This document shows, piece after piece, positions 52,380 to 59,659 of a stretch of DNA of 64,000 nt. The DNA lies in contig NZ_JACHJK010000002.1 in assembly GCF_014203595.1 (NCBI RefSeq), forward strand, positions 248,001-312,000, in the 5' to 3' direction. The DNA comes from Streptomyces echinatus (lineage in GTDB: Bacteria > Actinomycetota > Actinomycetes > Streptomycetales > Streptomycetaceae). The position numbers and the translations under genes are program-made. Position 1 is the stretch's first letter. Every line of letters starts with the position of its first letter. The notes below the pieces were generated by a model, which was given only the letters and a program-made list of their open reading frames with translations, made no database searches and was not told the DNA's origin.

Positions 52380-52526
52380 CAGGTCCTGGAGCGCCGCCGC
52401 TACCAGGACCACCCGCCCCGCCACGAGTACCTGCTCACCTAACAGGGCCGTGGTCTGCTCCCCGTGCCGGCCTCGCCGTCGCTCACGGCCCGGAACCGGT
52501 GGGCTGAGGGGGCGCCCGGAGCGTCC
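52380..52526 (+). pseudogene. HxlR family regulator remnant with a nonsense codon
   Basis: Plus-strand translation gives LERRRYQDHPPRHEYLLT, then TAA (52440-52442), then in the same frame QGRGLLPV and, further on, NRWAEGAPGAS. Intact HxlR proteins read LERRxYxExPPRxEYxLT-E-xGRxLLPVL...RW. The TAA sits where the conserved Glu should be. The N-terminal two thirds including the recognition helix are missing. This is a dead gene fragment. Confidence 0.6.
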
Positions 52527-52752
52527 CGGGAATGCCGTCGAAATGGCTCCGCCGGCCGCTTCCGCGAGTCGGCCATGACCCGGATGGCCGTTCGAAGCCC
52601 GGGGCGCCGCAGCGTCGGGTGTGTGCCCTGTGGTCGTATATTCCTTGGTGCGCTTGAGCCGTCGGATCGGCGTGGTCCTCGATCGCACCGGGGAACGGCC
52701 GTCAGGGCCGTACCGTAACGTGGGCAAGCCCCACCGGAATAAGGAGATTTGG

Positions 52753-53253
52753 ATGTCGACAGTCGAGCTGAACACCAACTTCGGCCGCATCGTGCTGGAA
52801 CTCAACGACGCCGAGGCGCCCAAGACCGTCGAGAACTTCCTCACGTACGTGCGCAGCGGCCACTACGACGGCACGATTTTTCACCGGGTAATTAACGGCT
52901 TTATGATCCAGGGCGGCGGTTTCACCCCGGACATGGACCAGAAGCCCACCCGGGCGCCGATCCAGAATGAGGCCGACAACGGGCTGAAGAACAACAACTA
53001 CACCGTGGCGATGGCCCGGACGGGCGACCCGCACTCCGCGACCGCCCAGTTCTTCATCAACGTTTCGGACAACGCCTTCCTGAACTTCTCGGGGAAGAAC
53101 CCGAACGGCTGGGGCTACGCCGTGTTCGGCCGGGTCACCGAGGGCCAGGATGTCGTCGACTCCATCAAGGGGATCAAGACCGGCAGCCGTCACGGCCACT
53201 CGGACGTCCCCACCGAGTCCGTGGTCATCGAGTCCGCCAAGGTTCTGGGCTGA
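52753..53253 (+). CDS. Peptidyl-prolyl cis-trans isomerase, cyclophilin type
   Basis: A 166-residue cyclophilin. The catalytic region is [16 protein letters not shown], with [20 protein letters not shown] and [17 protein letters not shown] after it and [13 protein letters not shown] at the end. It is cytoplasmic. Length and motifs are those of PpiB of gamma-proteobacteria rather than the longer actinobacterial PpiA. Some stretches keep AT-rich codons (ATTTTT, GTAATTAAC, TTTATG near 52878-52905), unlike neighbours, which suggests acquisition from another phylum. AAGGAG precedes the ATG. Confidence 0.95.
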   Translation: MSTVELNTNFGRIVLELNDAEAPKTVENFLTYVRSGHYDGTIFHRVINGFMIQGGGFTPDMDQKPTRAPIQNEADNGLKNNNYTVAMARTGDPHSATAQFFINVSDNAFLNFSGKNPNGWGYAVFGRVTEGQDVVDSIKGIKTGSRHGHSDVPTESVVIESAKVLG

Positions 53254-53265
53254 CGCACTCCGGCG

Positions 53266-53293
53266 GGGCGGCACCGGTCCACCGGTGCCGCCC
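53266..53293 (+). terminator. 13-bp perfect hairpin after the cyclophilin gene
   Basis: GGGCGGCACCGGT pairs perfectly with ACCGGTGCCGCCC around a 2-base spacer, 12 bp after the stop codon. It could also serve the convergent thioesterase gene. Confidence 0.75.
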
Positions 53294-53365
53294 GCGTCAC
53301 TTCGCCCGCCCGCGTCGCACCGCCCGGTCCGGCGGCTTTGCGTGCCGGGCCCCGCGCGGCCGGAT

Positions 53366-54145
53366 TCAGGCCGCCGCCCCGCCGCCGGGAGCGAGCCGCC
53401 GGAGGGTGGCCTCGATCCGGTGCTGTACGGCCTGCCGCTGCGGCACCAGGTAGAAGTGGGCCCCGGGATACACGTGGAGCTCGAAGGAGCCGTCGGTCTC
53501 CTGGGACCAGGTCCGGGCCTCCTCGGGGGTCACGCGGGGGTCGGTGTCGCCCGTGAGCACGACGAAGGGGCTGCGCAACCGGGGCCCCGGGGTGGGCCGG
53601 TAGGTCTCCACCGCGCGGTAGTCGGCCCGCAGCATGGGCAGGATCATCCCCAGCAGTTCCTCGTCCCGGAGCAGGGCGGCGTCGGTGCCGTCGAGCTTGA
53701 CGACCTCCTCGATCAGCTGCGCGTCGCTGCCCTGGTGGAGGTTCTCGAACCGCTCGACGGACGGGCCGCGGCGCCCGGACAGGAAGAGCACCGCGCAGGG
53801 ACGCCCGGCGTTTTCCAGGAGCCGGGCCAGTTCGAAGCCGACCATGGCCCCCATGCTGTGCCCGAACAGGGCCAGGGGCCTCTCGTCCAGCTCGCCCAGC
53901 GCGTGGAACACACCCTGCGCGAGCTCCTGGACGGATTCCGCCGGGGGTTCCTCGCTGCGGTCCTGACGGCCGGGATACTGCGCCGCCCGCACGTCCAGCG
54001 CGGGCGACAGCGCCTTGGAGAGGCCGAAGTAGAAGCTCGCGGAGCCGCCGCCGTGCGGCAGGCAGAGCAGCCGTGGCGCATCCGGCTTCGACTCGTGGAA
54101 ACCGCGCAGCCAGGACGAGTGCCCCGCACCGGACCGGTCGACCAT
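53366..54145 (-). CDS. Type II thioesterase
   Basis: A 259-residue alpha/beta-hydrolase of the editing thioesterase family. LLCLPHGGGSASFYFGLSKAL is the oxyanion region, S97 is in FGHSMGAMVG, the acid is in GDTDPRV and the base in YPGAHFYLV. Such enzymes remove aberrant acyl groups from carrier proteins of PKS and NRPS lines. There is no PKS or NRPS gene in the window, so it is an orphan. The start has GAGGGGGAC. Confidence 0.93.
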   Translation of the reverse strand: MVDRSGAGHSSWLRGFHESKPDAPRLLCLPHGGGSASFYFGLSKALSPALDVRAAQYPGRQDRSEEPPAESVQELAQGVFHALGELDERPLALFGHSMGAMVGFELARLLENAGRPCAVLFLSGRRGPSVERFENLHQGSDAQLIEEVVKLDGTDAALLRDEELLGMILPMLRADYRAVETYRPTPGPRLRSPFVVLTGDTDPRVTPEEARTWSQETDGSFELHVYPGAHFYLVPQRQAVQHRIEATLRRLAPGGGAAA

Positions 54146-54276
54146 GTGTCCCCCTCGATGAACGTGCTGTCCTGAAACGTGCCTCTCCAGAACGTAGTGG
54201 ATGCAGGGGCCACCCGGCTGACGGACCGCCGGTCACCGCAACGTCCCTCGGTGGACACGGAACCACAGACGACTTA

Positions 54277-54297
54277 GACTCCTAGTCCAGATATAGA
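54277..54297. promoter_or_regulatory. Inverted repeat and -10 element before the DauR-like gene
   Basis: GACT-CCT-AGTC (54277-54287) is followed by TATAGA (54292-54297), a good -10 hexamer. Transcription would start about 25 bases before the ATG at 54329. The inverted repeat is where a regulator could block it, and it also lies upstream of the divergent thioesterase. Confidence 0.4.
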
Positions 54298-54328
54298 CCG
54301 CATGTCGACGGCTGAGGGGAGGAGTGCC

Positions 54329-54967
54329 ATGGATCACGCCGCGGACGGTGCGGACGAGCACCTCGTCCGGGAGGCCGAGAAGATCACCGTGGCACTCGGC
54401 CGCATGTTCCCCGGCCTGTGCGAGGTGGTGCTGCACGACCTGCGGAACCCGGACCACGCGATCCGCGCGATCGAGAACAACCTGTCGGGCCGCCAGGTCG
54501 GCGATCCGGCGACGGAGTTGGGGCTGGCGCGCATCGCCGACCCGGAGTACCCGAGCGTCATCCAGAACTACCCCAACCGGTTCCCCGACGGCCGCCCGGC
54601 GAAGAGCACCTCCATCGGCATCAAGAACGCCGCCGGCGAGTACGTCGCGGCACTGTGCCTGAACCTCGACGTGTCCGTGCTGTCCCCGGTGACCCTCGCC
54701 CTGTCCAACCTGGTGGCCACGGACACCGAGCACCGCGACCAGCCCCTGGAGACCCTGCGGGACCGCACCGCGCGCGAGCTGCGCGAAGCGGTCGAGGCCC
54801 GGGCCGCCGAGCGCGCCGCCGCGCCCCGCTCGCTGAGCCGCGAGGACAAGAAGGCACTCGTACGACAGCTGCAGCGCGACGGCTACTTCGACTCCCGCGA
54901 CGCCGCCCAGACCATCGCGGACCTGCTCGGCGTGTCCCGGGCGACGGTCTACAACTACGCGAAGTGA
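54329..54967 (+). CDS. DauR/YheO-type regulator (PAS_6 and HTH_22)
   Basis: A 212-residue regulator. The N-terminal YheO-like PAS domain (about 10-130) has VALGRMFPGLCEVVLHDL and IKNAAGEYVAALCLNLDVS; the C-terminal HTH (about 160-212) is LVRQLQRDGYFDSRDAAQTIADLLGVSRATVYNYAK, given here by its key part ADLLGVSRATVYNY. DauR controls D-arginine catabolism in Pseudomonas; Streptomyces relatives commonly sit beside D-amino-acid or hydroxy-amino-acid enzymes, as here. GGGGAGGAG precedes ATG at 54329. Confidence 0.88.
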   Translation: MDHAADGADEHLVREAEKITVALGRMFPGLCEVVLHDLRNPDHAIRAIENNLSGRQVGDPATELGLARIADPEYPSVIQNYPNRFPDGRPAKSTSIGIKNAAGEYVAALCLNLDVSVLSPVTLALSNLVATDTEHRDQPLETLRDRTARELREAVEARAAERAAAPRSLSREDKKALVRQLQRDGYFDSRDAAQTIADLLGVSRATVYNYAK

Positions 54968-54980
54968 AGGTCACTCGCCC

Positions 54981-56198
54981 ATGAGCACCGCTCCCTCCCC
55001 GGCCCCTGCCGCCCGTGCCGGTTCCACCCCCTCGCCCACTCGCTCCGTCCCCGCCGCCAGGACCCTGGCCGACCCCGACACCCCGTTCGCCGTCGTCGAC
55101 GCCCACAGGACACGGCGCAACATCGCGCGCCTGCGGGACCGGGCGGACCGCCTCAAGGTCGCCCTGCGCCCCCATGTGAAGACGGCCAAGAGCCCCGACG
55201 CGGCCGCCCTCCTGCACGACGGCTCCCCCGGCCCCGTCACCGTCTCCACCCTCGCCGAGGCCGAGGCGTTCGCCGACGCGGGGCACCGCGACATCACCTA
55301 CGCCGTCGGCATCGAACCCCGCAAGCTCCCGCGTGCGATCGCCTTGTCGCGCCGCGGCGTCACCCTGCGCGTCCTGCTGGACAGCACCGAGCAGGCGGCG
55401 TTCGTCGCCGCGGCCGCGCGGGAGTCCGGCACCGTCCTTCCCACCCTGATCGAGATCGACTGCGACGGACACCGCGGCGGCCTCCGGCCCGACGCTCCCG
55501 GGCTCACCGGAATCGGCCGCGTCCTGCACGAAGCCGGCTGCCTGGACGGCGTGCTGACCCACGCCGGCGAGTCGTACTTCCGCCACACCGCCGAGGAACA
55601 GCGTGAGGCGGCGCGGAACGAACGCGACGCCGCCGTCGCCGCGGCCGGGCGGCTCCGGGCGGCCGGTCTGCCCGTGGCCACGGTCAGCGTAGGCTCCACC
55701 CCCACCGCCCACGCCGCTGACGACCTCACCGGAGTCACCGAACTCCGCGCGGGCAACTACGTCTTCTTCGACCTCGTGATGGCCGGCCTCGGCGTCTGCG
55801 ACCTGGACGACCTCGCCCTGTCGGTCGTGGTCACCGTCATCGGCCACCGCCCCGAGTACGGGTGGATCGTCACCGACGGCGGCTGGATGGCCATGTCCCG
55901 CGACCGGGGCACCGCCGCGCAGGCGCAGGACCAGGGCTACGGCCTGGTCGCCGACCTGTCCGGCGCCCTGATCCCCGGGCTGGTGATGACCGCCGCGAGC
56001 CAGGAACACGGCACCCTCACCGCCCGGGACGGCGCCGTCCTGCCCGACCTGCCCATCGGCACCCGCCTGCGCGTCCTGCCCAACCACGCCTGCGCCACCG
56101 CCGCCCAGCACCACGGCTACCACGTCATCGACGGCAGCCGGGGCGAGGTGGCCGCGCCCGCCGTCGAGTCGTACTGGCCCCGCGTCAGCGGCTGGTGA
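54981..56198 (+). CDS. DSD1-family PLP enzyme (D-threonine aldolase / D-serine dehydratase-like)
   Basis: A 405-residue fold-type III PLP enzyme. The PLP lysine is K67 (LRPHVKTAK) and the C-terminal zinc site is NHACAT. LRAGNYVFFDLVMAGLGVCDLDD lies between them. Members cleave D-threonine or dehydrate D-serine or D-threo-3-hydroxyaspartate. The N-terminal 30 residues are Pro/Ser-rich and probably disordered. The start lies 13 bases after the regulator's stop, so they form one operon. Confidence 0.87.
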   Translation: MSTAPSPAPAARAGSTPSPTRSVPAARTLADPDTPFAVVDAHRTRRNIARLRDRADRLKVALRPHVKTAKSPDAAALLHDGSPGPVTVSTLAEAEAFADAGHRDITYAVGIEPRKLPRAIALSRRGVTLRVLLDSTEQAAFVAAAARESGTVLPTLIEIDCDGHRGGLRPDAPGLTGIGRVLHEAGCLDGVLTHAGESYFRHTAEEQREAARNERDAAVAAAGRLRAAGLPVATVSVGSTPTAHAADDLTGVTELRAGNYVFFDLVMAGLGVCDLDDLALSVVVTVIGHRPEYGWIVTDGGWMAMSRDRGTAAQAQDQGYGLVADLSGALIPGLVMTAASQEHGTLTARDGAVLPDLPIGTRLRVLPNHACATAAQHHGYHVIDGSRGEVAAPAVESYWPRVSGW

Positions 56199-56281
56199 CC
56201 GCCCGCCCTTCACGCCCGCCCCAGCCGGCAGCCGATCCGGCACGACAGCCGGCATCCGACCCACCACTCGAAGGACAGCCC

Positions 56282-57250
56282 ATGGCCGCCGAACCGCCCG
56301 TCTCCTTCGCCGATGTCCGCGAGGCTGCCGCCCGCCTCGAGGGCATCGCCCACCGGACCCCCGTCCTCACCTCCCGCACCCTGAACTCCCTCGTCGGGGC
56401 CGAGGTGTTCATCAAGGCCGAGAACTTCCAGCGGATCGGCGCCTTCAAGTTCCGCGGCGCCTACAACGCCGTCGCCCAACTCCCCCCGGACCAGCTGGCG
56501 AAGGGCGTCGCCGCCTACTCCTCCGGCAACCACGCGCAGGCCACCGCGCTGGCCGCCCGCGAACTGGGCACCAGCGCCGTCATCCTGATGCCCGAGGACG
56601 CTCCCCGCTCCAAGATGGAGGCGACCGCCGGATACGGCGCGGAGATCGTCACCTACGACCGCTACACCGAGGACCGCACCGCGCTCGGCCACGCGCTGGC
56701 CGAGGACCGCGGCCTGGCCCTGATCCCGCCCTACGACCACCCGCACGTCATCGCCGGTCAGGGCACCGCCGCCCTCGAACTCCTCCAGGAGACCGGACCG
56801 TTGGACGCCCTGCTGGTGCCCGTGGGCGGAGGCGGTCTCATCGCGGGAAGCGCCACCGCGGCCACGGCACTGCACCCCGGCATCCGTGTCATCGGCGTCG
56901 AGCCCGAGGCGGGCGACGACACCAAGCGCTCCCTGGAGAGCGGCGCACGCGTCACCGTCCCGGTCCCCCGCACCATCGCCGACGGCCAGGCTCTGGACAC
57001 GCCCGGCGAGATCACCTTCACCGTGAACCGGCGCCTGGTCGACTCCATCGCCCTGGTCAGCGACGCCGAGATCGTCACCGCGATGCGGTTCGCCTTCGAA
57101 CGCCTGAAGATCGTTCTGGAACCCAGCGGGGCCACGCCCCTGGCCGCGCTCCTCGCCGGGCGCGTCGACAACCCGCCGCGGCGGATCGGCGTCATCGCGT
57201 CCGGCGGCAACATCGACGTCGACCGCTTCACCTCACTCGTCACCGGCTGA
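56282..57250 (+). CDS. Threonine/serine (hydroxyaspartate) dehydratase-like PLP enzyme
   Basis: A 322-residue fold-type II PLP enzyme. The PLP lysine is K56 (GAFKFRGA), SSGNHAQATALAA binds the substrate carboxylate, and GGGGLIAG binds the phosphate. It lacks the C-terminal ACT regulatory domain of biosynthetic IlvA and has the length of catabolic dehydratases, serine racemase and L-threo-3-hydroxyaspartate ammonia-lyase. Its pairing with a DSD1-type enzyme for the D-isomer suggests the two convert D- and L-forms of a beta-hydroxy amino acid to a keto acid. GAAGGA precedes ATG at 56282. Confidence 0.9.
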   Translation: MAAEPPVSFADVREAAARLEGIAHRTPVLTSRTLNSLVGAEVFIKAENFQRIGAFKFRGAYNAVAQLPPDQLAKGVAAYSSGNHAQATALAARELGTSAVILMPEDAPRSKMEATAGYGAEIVTYDRYTEDRTALGHALAEDRGLALIPPYDHPHVIAGQGTAALELLQETGPLDALLVPVGGGGLIAGSATAATALHPGIRVIGVEPEAGDDTKRSLESGARVTVPVPRTIADGQALDTPGEITFTVNRRLVDSIALVSDAEIVTAMRFAFERLKIVLEPSGATPLAALLAGRVDNPPRRIGVIASGGNIDVDRFTSLVTG

Positions 57251-57276
57251 GCAGCCGGTGGCCGTCCCGGCCGGGG

Positions 57277-57380
57277 AGGAGTACGGCCGTCATCGGCCCG
57301 GTAGGTGTGCGGCCGTCACCAGCCCGGGAGGTGTGCGGCCGTCACCAGCCCGGAAGGTGTGCGGCCGTCACCGGCCCGGG
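57277..57380. repeat. Four tandem 26-bp repeats
   Basis: Units at 57277-57302, 57303-57328, 57329-57354 and 57355-57380 share the core GCGGCCGTCACCAGCCCGG; units 2 and 3 differ at one base and the first is the most divergent. They lie between the convergent dehydratase and hydrolase genes. There are no spacers, so this is not a CRISPR array. Confidence 0.85.
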
Positions 57381-57421
57381 AGGCGGGTACCGGCAGATCA
57401 CTCCCTCCCTCGCTCACTCCG

Positions 57422-58147
57422 TCACTCCGGCACGGGCACGCACTCGGCGAGCAGGTCGATGATGTCGCGCCAGGCTCGCCGCGCGTGCCGTGGGTGGTGG
57501 CCGACGCCGGGACGCACGGTGTGGTCGACCGGCGGGTGGTGGAAGGCGTGCAGGGCTCCGCCGTAGACCACGAGGCGCCAGTCGACGCCCGCGGCCTGCA
57601 TCTCGGCCGTGAACGCGTCCCGTTGCGCGGGCGGCATGATCGGGTCCTCCGACCCGACCCCGGCCCACACCGGGCAGCGGATGCGCGACGCCTCGCCCGG
57701 TCGGCCCGTGGTCAGTGCGTTGACCGTCGCGATCGCGCGCAGGTCGACGCCGTCGCGCCCGAGTTCCAGCCCGATGGCGCCCCCGGTGCCGTAGCCGACG
57801 GCGGCGATCCGGTCGGGGTCGGTCCGCGGTTCGGCGCGCAACACGTCCAGCGCCGCGTGGCCGATGCCCCGCATCCGGTCGGGGTCGGCGAGCAGCGGCA
57901 TACAACGGGCCAGCATCTCCTCGGGGTCGCGCAGACAGCGCCCGCCGTGGAGGTCGAAGGCCAGCGCCACGTACCCCAGCTCGGCGAGCGCGTCGGCCCG
58001 GCGCCGCTCGACGTCGCTCAGCCCCAAGCCCTCCGGCCCGAGCAGCACCGCGGGCCGGCGGCCGGCACCGGCCGGGAGCGCGAGGTGCCCGATCATCGTC
58101 AGTCCGTCGGCGGGGTACTCGACCGTGCGCGTGGTGACCGTCGTCAT
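57422..58147 (-). CDS. Dienelactone hydrolase-like protein lacking the nucleophile
   Basis: A 241-residue alpha/beta-hydrolase of the dienelactone hydrolase family. PAVLLGPEGLGLSDVERRRADALAELGY and FDLHGG are typical, and the acid (GSEDPIMP) and base (ALHAFHHP) regions are present. The nucleophile elbow, normally GYCFGG, is GYGTGG, so residue 120 is Gly instead of Cys or Ser. It may be inactive or use another residue. It is separated from the PIG-L gene by 63 bp on the same strand. Confidence 0.85.
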   Translation of the reverse strand: MTTVTTRTVEYPADGLTMIGHLALPAGAGRRPAVLLGPEGLGLSDVERRRADALAELGYVALAFDLHGGRCLRDPEEMLARCMPLLADPDRMRGIGHAALDVLRAEPRTDPDRIAAVGYGTGGAIGLELGRDGVDLRAIATVNALTTGRPGEASRIRCPVWAGVGSEDPIMPPAQRDAFTAEMQAAGVDWRLVVYGGALHAFHHPPVDHTVRPGVGHHPRHARRAWRDIIDLLAECVPVPE

Positions 58148-58210
58148 GAGACCGGACTGTAGTGATCGTCGCGTCGGGCCGGCCCGGCGTTACGCCGCAG
58201 GCAGAACGGC

Positions 58211-59056
58211 TCAGACCGTCAGCCGGCGCAAGCCGCCCGGGGTGCCGGGGGCGAAGGTGACGCGGGTGTAGTACTCGGTTCCGATGATCCGGTTCCGGGT
58301 CTCCTCCGGGAGGCGGGCGAGGATCCCGGGCAGCGCGCGCTCACGTTCCGCCTCGCTGCGGTGGGCCGTGATCGCGGCCCACTTCCGGTCCGCCCACGGC
58401 CGGACATCCACGGTGGCGGTGACGTGTGTGTCCGGCACGCTCAGCACCGACTTGCCGACTCCGTCCAGAAGTTCACCCAGTTCGGCCGCGCCGGAGTGCG
58501 GGTGGGTCGCCAGGTAGAGGGCGCCGGGCTGCCATGGCTCACCGGCCTCGGGGTACAGCTGCCCGAGAGCGGCGGCGGTCACCGCGAGCAGGGTCATCCG
58601 ATGCGTGTGCCGGTGATCGGGATGCCCGGTCAGCTGACCGTAGGCGTCATGGGTGACGACGATCTCGGGCCGGACCTCCCTGATGTGGGCGACGAGGTGT
58701 CCGACGGCCTCGTCGACCGGCACGTCGCACCACCGGGACCGGCCGGGGGCCGAGTCGGGGACACGGTGGTCGGCGTACCCGAGCAGGCGCAGTGGCTCGC
58801 GGACTCCGAGGGCCGTCAGGGCGTCGGCGAGTTCACCGGCGCGCGGTGTGCCGGGGGCCCAGGTGGCCGTGACGACGGCCGTACGGGCGCCCTCGGCGGC
58901 GTGCTGGGCGAGGACACCGCCGGCGACCAGCGCCTCGTCGTCCGGGTGGGCGAACACGGCGAGCAGGCCGGGCGGCACGGATTCCTGCCGAGGTGCCTCG
59001 GCGAACTCCCGGCGGGTCGCGGTCGCGGTGCGGTCGGGGACCGGGTACGTGCTCAC
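58211..59056 (-). CDS. PIG-L (LmbE-like) zinc deacetylase
   Basis: A 281-residue protein of the GlcNAc-PI/mycothiol deacetylase family. The zinc motif is AVFAHPDDEALVAGG (His37, Asp40), and VVTHDAYGQLTGHPDHRHTHR provides the other ligands. It should remove an acetyl group from an N-acetylglucosamine-like sugar. MshB is the mycothiol member; this one lacks mycothiol context. The GTG start overlaps the Nudix stop as GTGA. Confidence 0.9.
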   Translation of the reverse strand: MSTYPVPDRTATATRREFAEAPRQESVPPGLLAVFAHPDDEALVAGGVLAQHAAEGARTAVVTATWAPGTPRAGELADALTALGVREPLRLLGYADHRVPDSAPGRSRWCDVPVDEAVGHLVAHIREVRPEIVVTHDAYGQLTGHPDHRHTHRMTLLAVTAAALGQLYPEAGEPWQPGALYLATHPHSGAAELGELLDGVGKSVLSVPDTHVTATVDVRPWADRKWAAITAHRSEAERERALPGILARLPEETRNRIIGTEYYTRVTFAPGTPGGLRRLTV

Positions 59057-59559
59057 AGCTCACCCCAGTCCCAGGTGTCGAAGTACCCGGCCGTGCCCGT
59101 CCGGCGGGCCTCGGTCACCGCTGTCAGCCGCGCGAAGTCCTGGACCGGCATCAACGGCCGCCAGTCCTCCAGGCACAGCACACGGATCTCGTCGTGCTCC
59201 TCCGGGTCCAGGGTGATCCCCCGGATCCGCGCCTCGTCGAGACGGCCCCCGTCGAAGATCATGCCCATGGTGCTGTACGGCCATGCGTCGCCGGGCAGTC
59301 CGTAGACCGCGGCCAGCAGCCGGGGCGGCCCGGTGACGGTGATACCGGTTTCCTCACGGCACTCGCGCACTGCCGTCTGCCAGGGCCGCTCGCCGGGCTC
59401 CATGGTGCCGCCGGCCATCTGCCACGGGTGCGAGGGGTTGTACGGTGCGTGCAGCTGGACGGGCCGGTCCTGCTCGTCGGTGAAGTGGATGCAGGCGAAT
59501 CCCGTCGCCTTCATCAGTTGCTCGGCGTACTGCTCGGGCGGCAGCCAGGTCCGGCTCAC
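59053..59559 (-). CDS. Nudix hydrolase
   Basis: A 168-residue Nudix protein with a complete box, GTMEPGERPWQTAVRECREETGI. A GTG start follows GAAAGGAG. The N-terminal CIHFTDEQDRPVQLHAPY is the first strand pair. It is coupled to the PIG-L gene and belongs to a run of three Nudix genes. Substrate unknown; nucleotide-sugar or nucleoside-diphosphate derivatives are typical. Confidence 0.93.
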   Translation of the reverse strand: MSRTWLPPEQYAEQLMKATGFACIHFTDEQDRPVQLHAPYNPSHPWQMAGGTMEPGERPWQTAVRECREETGITVTGPPRLLAAVYGLPGDAWPYSTMGMIFDGGRLDEARIRGITLDPEEHDEIRVLCLEDWRPLMPVQDFARLTAVTEARRTGTAGYFDTWDWGEL

Positions 59560-59659
59560 GTCGTCTCCTTTCCCTGCCGGCTCCGGTACGGGAGCCGGGT
59601 CGTGCGCCGCGTGGCCGGGCCGGTGGCGGCCCCCGGCGGTCCCGCGGGAGATCCGTCGC

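Noticed and set aside
50937-52844. A 635-codon minus-strand open frame across the NAD kinase gene
   Set aside because: Most of it is antisense to a clear NAD kinase and reads as Arg/Gln/Gly-rich low-complexity sequence. Only the short stretch near 52200-52370 resembles a real protein, and that is listed as a remnant.
57277-57380. Possible CRISPR array
   Set aside because: The repeat units are contiguous with no spacers between them, and no cas gene is present.
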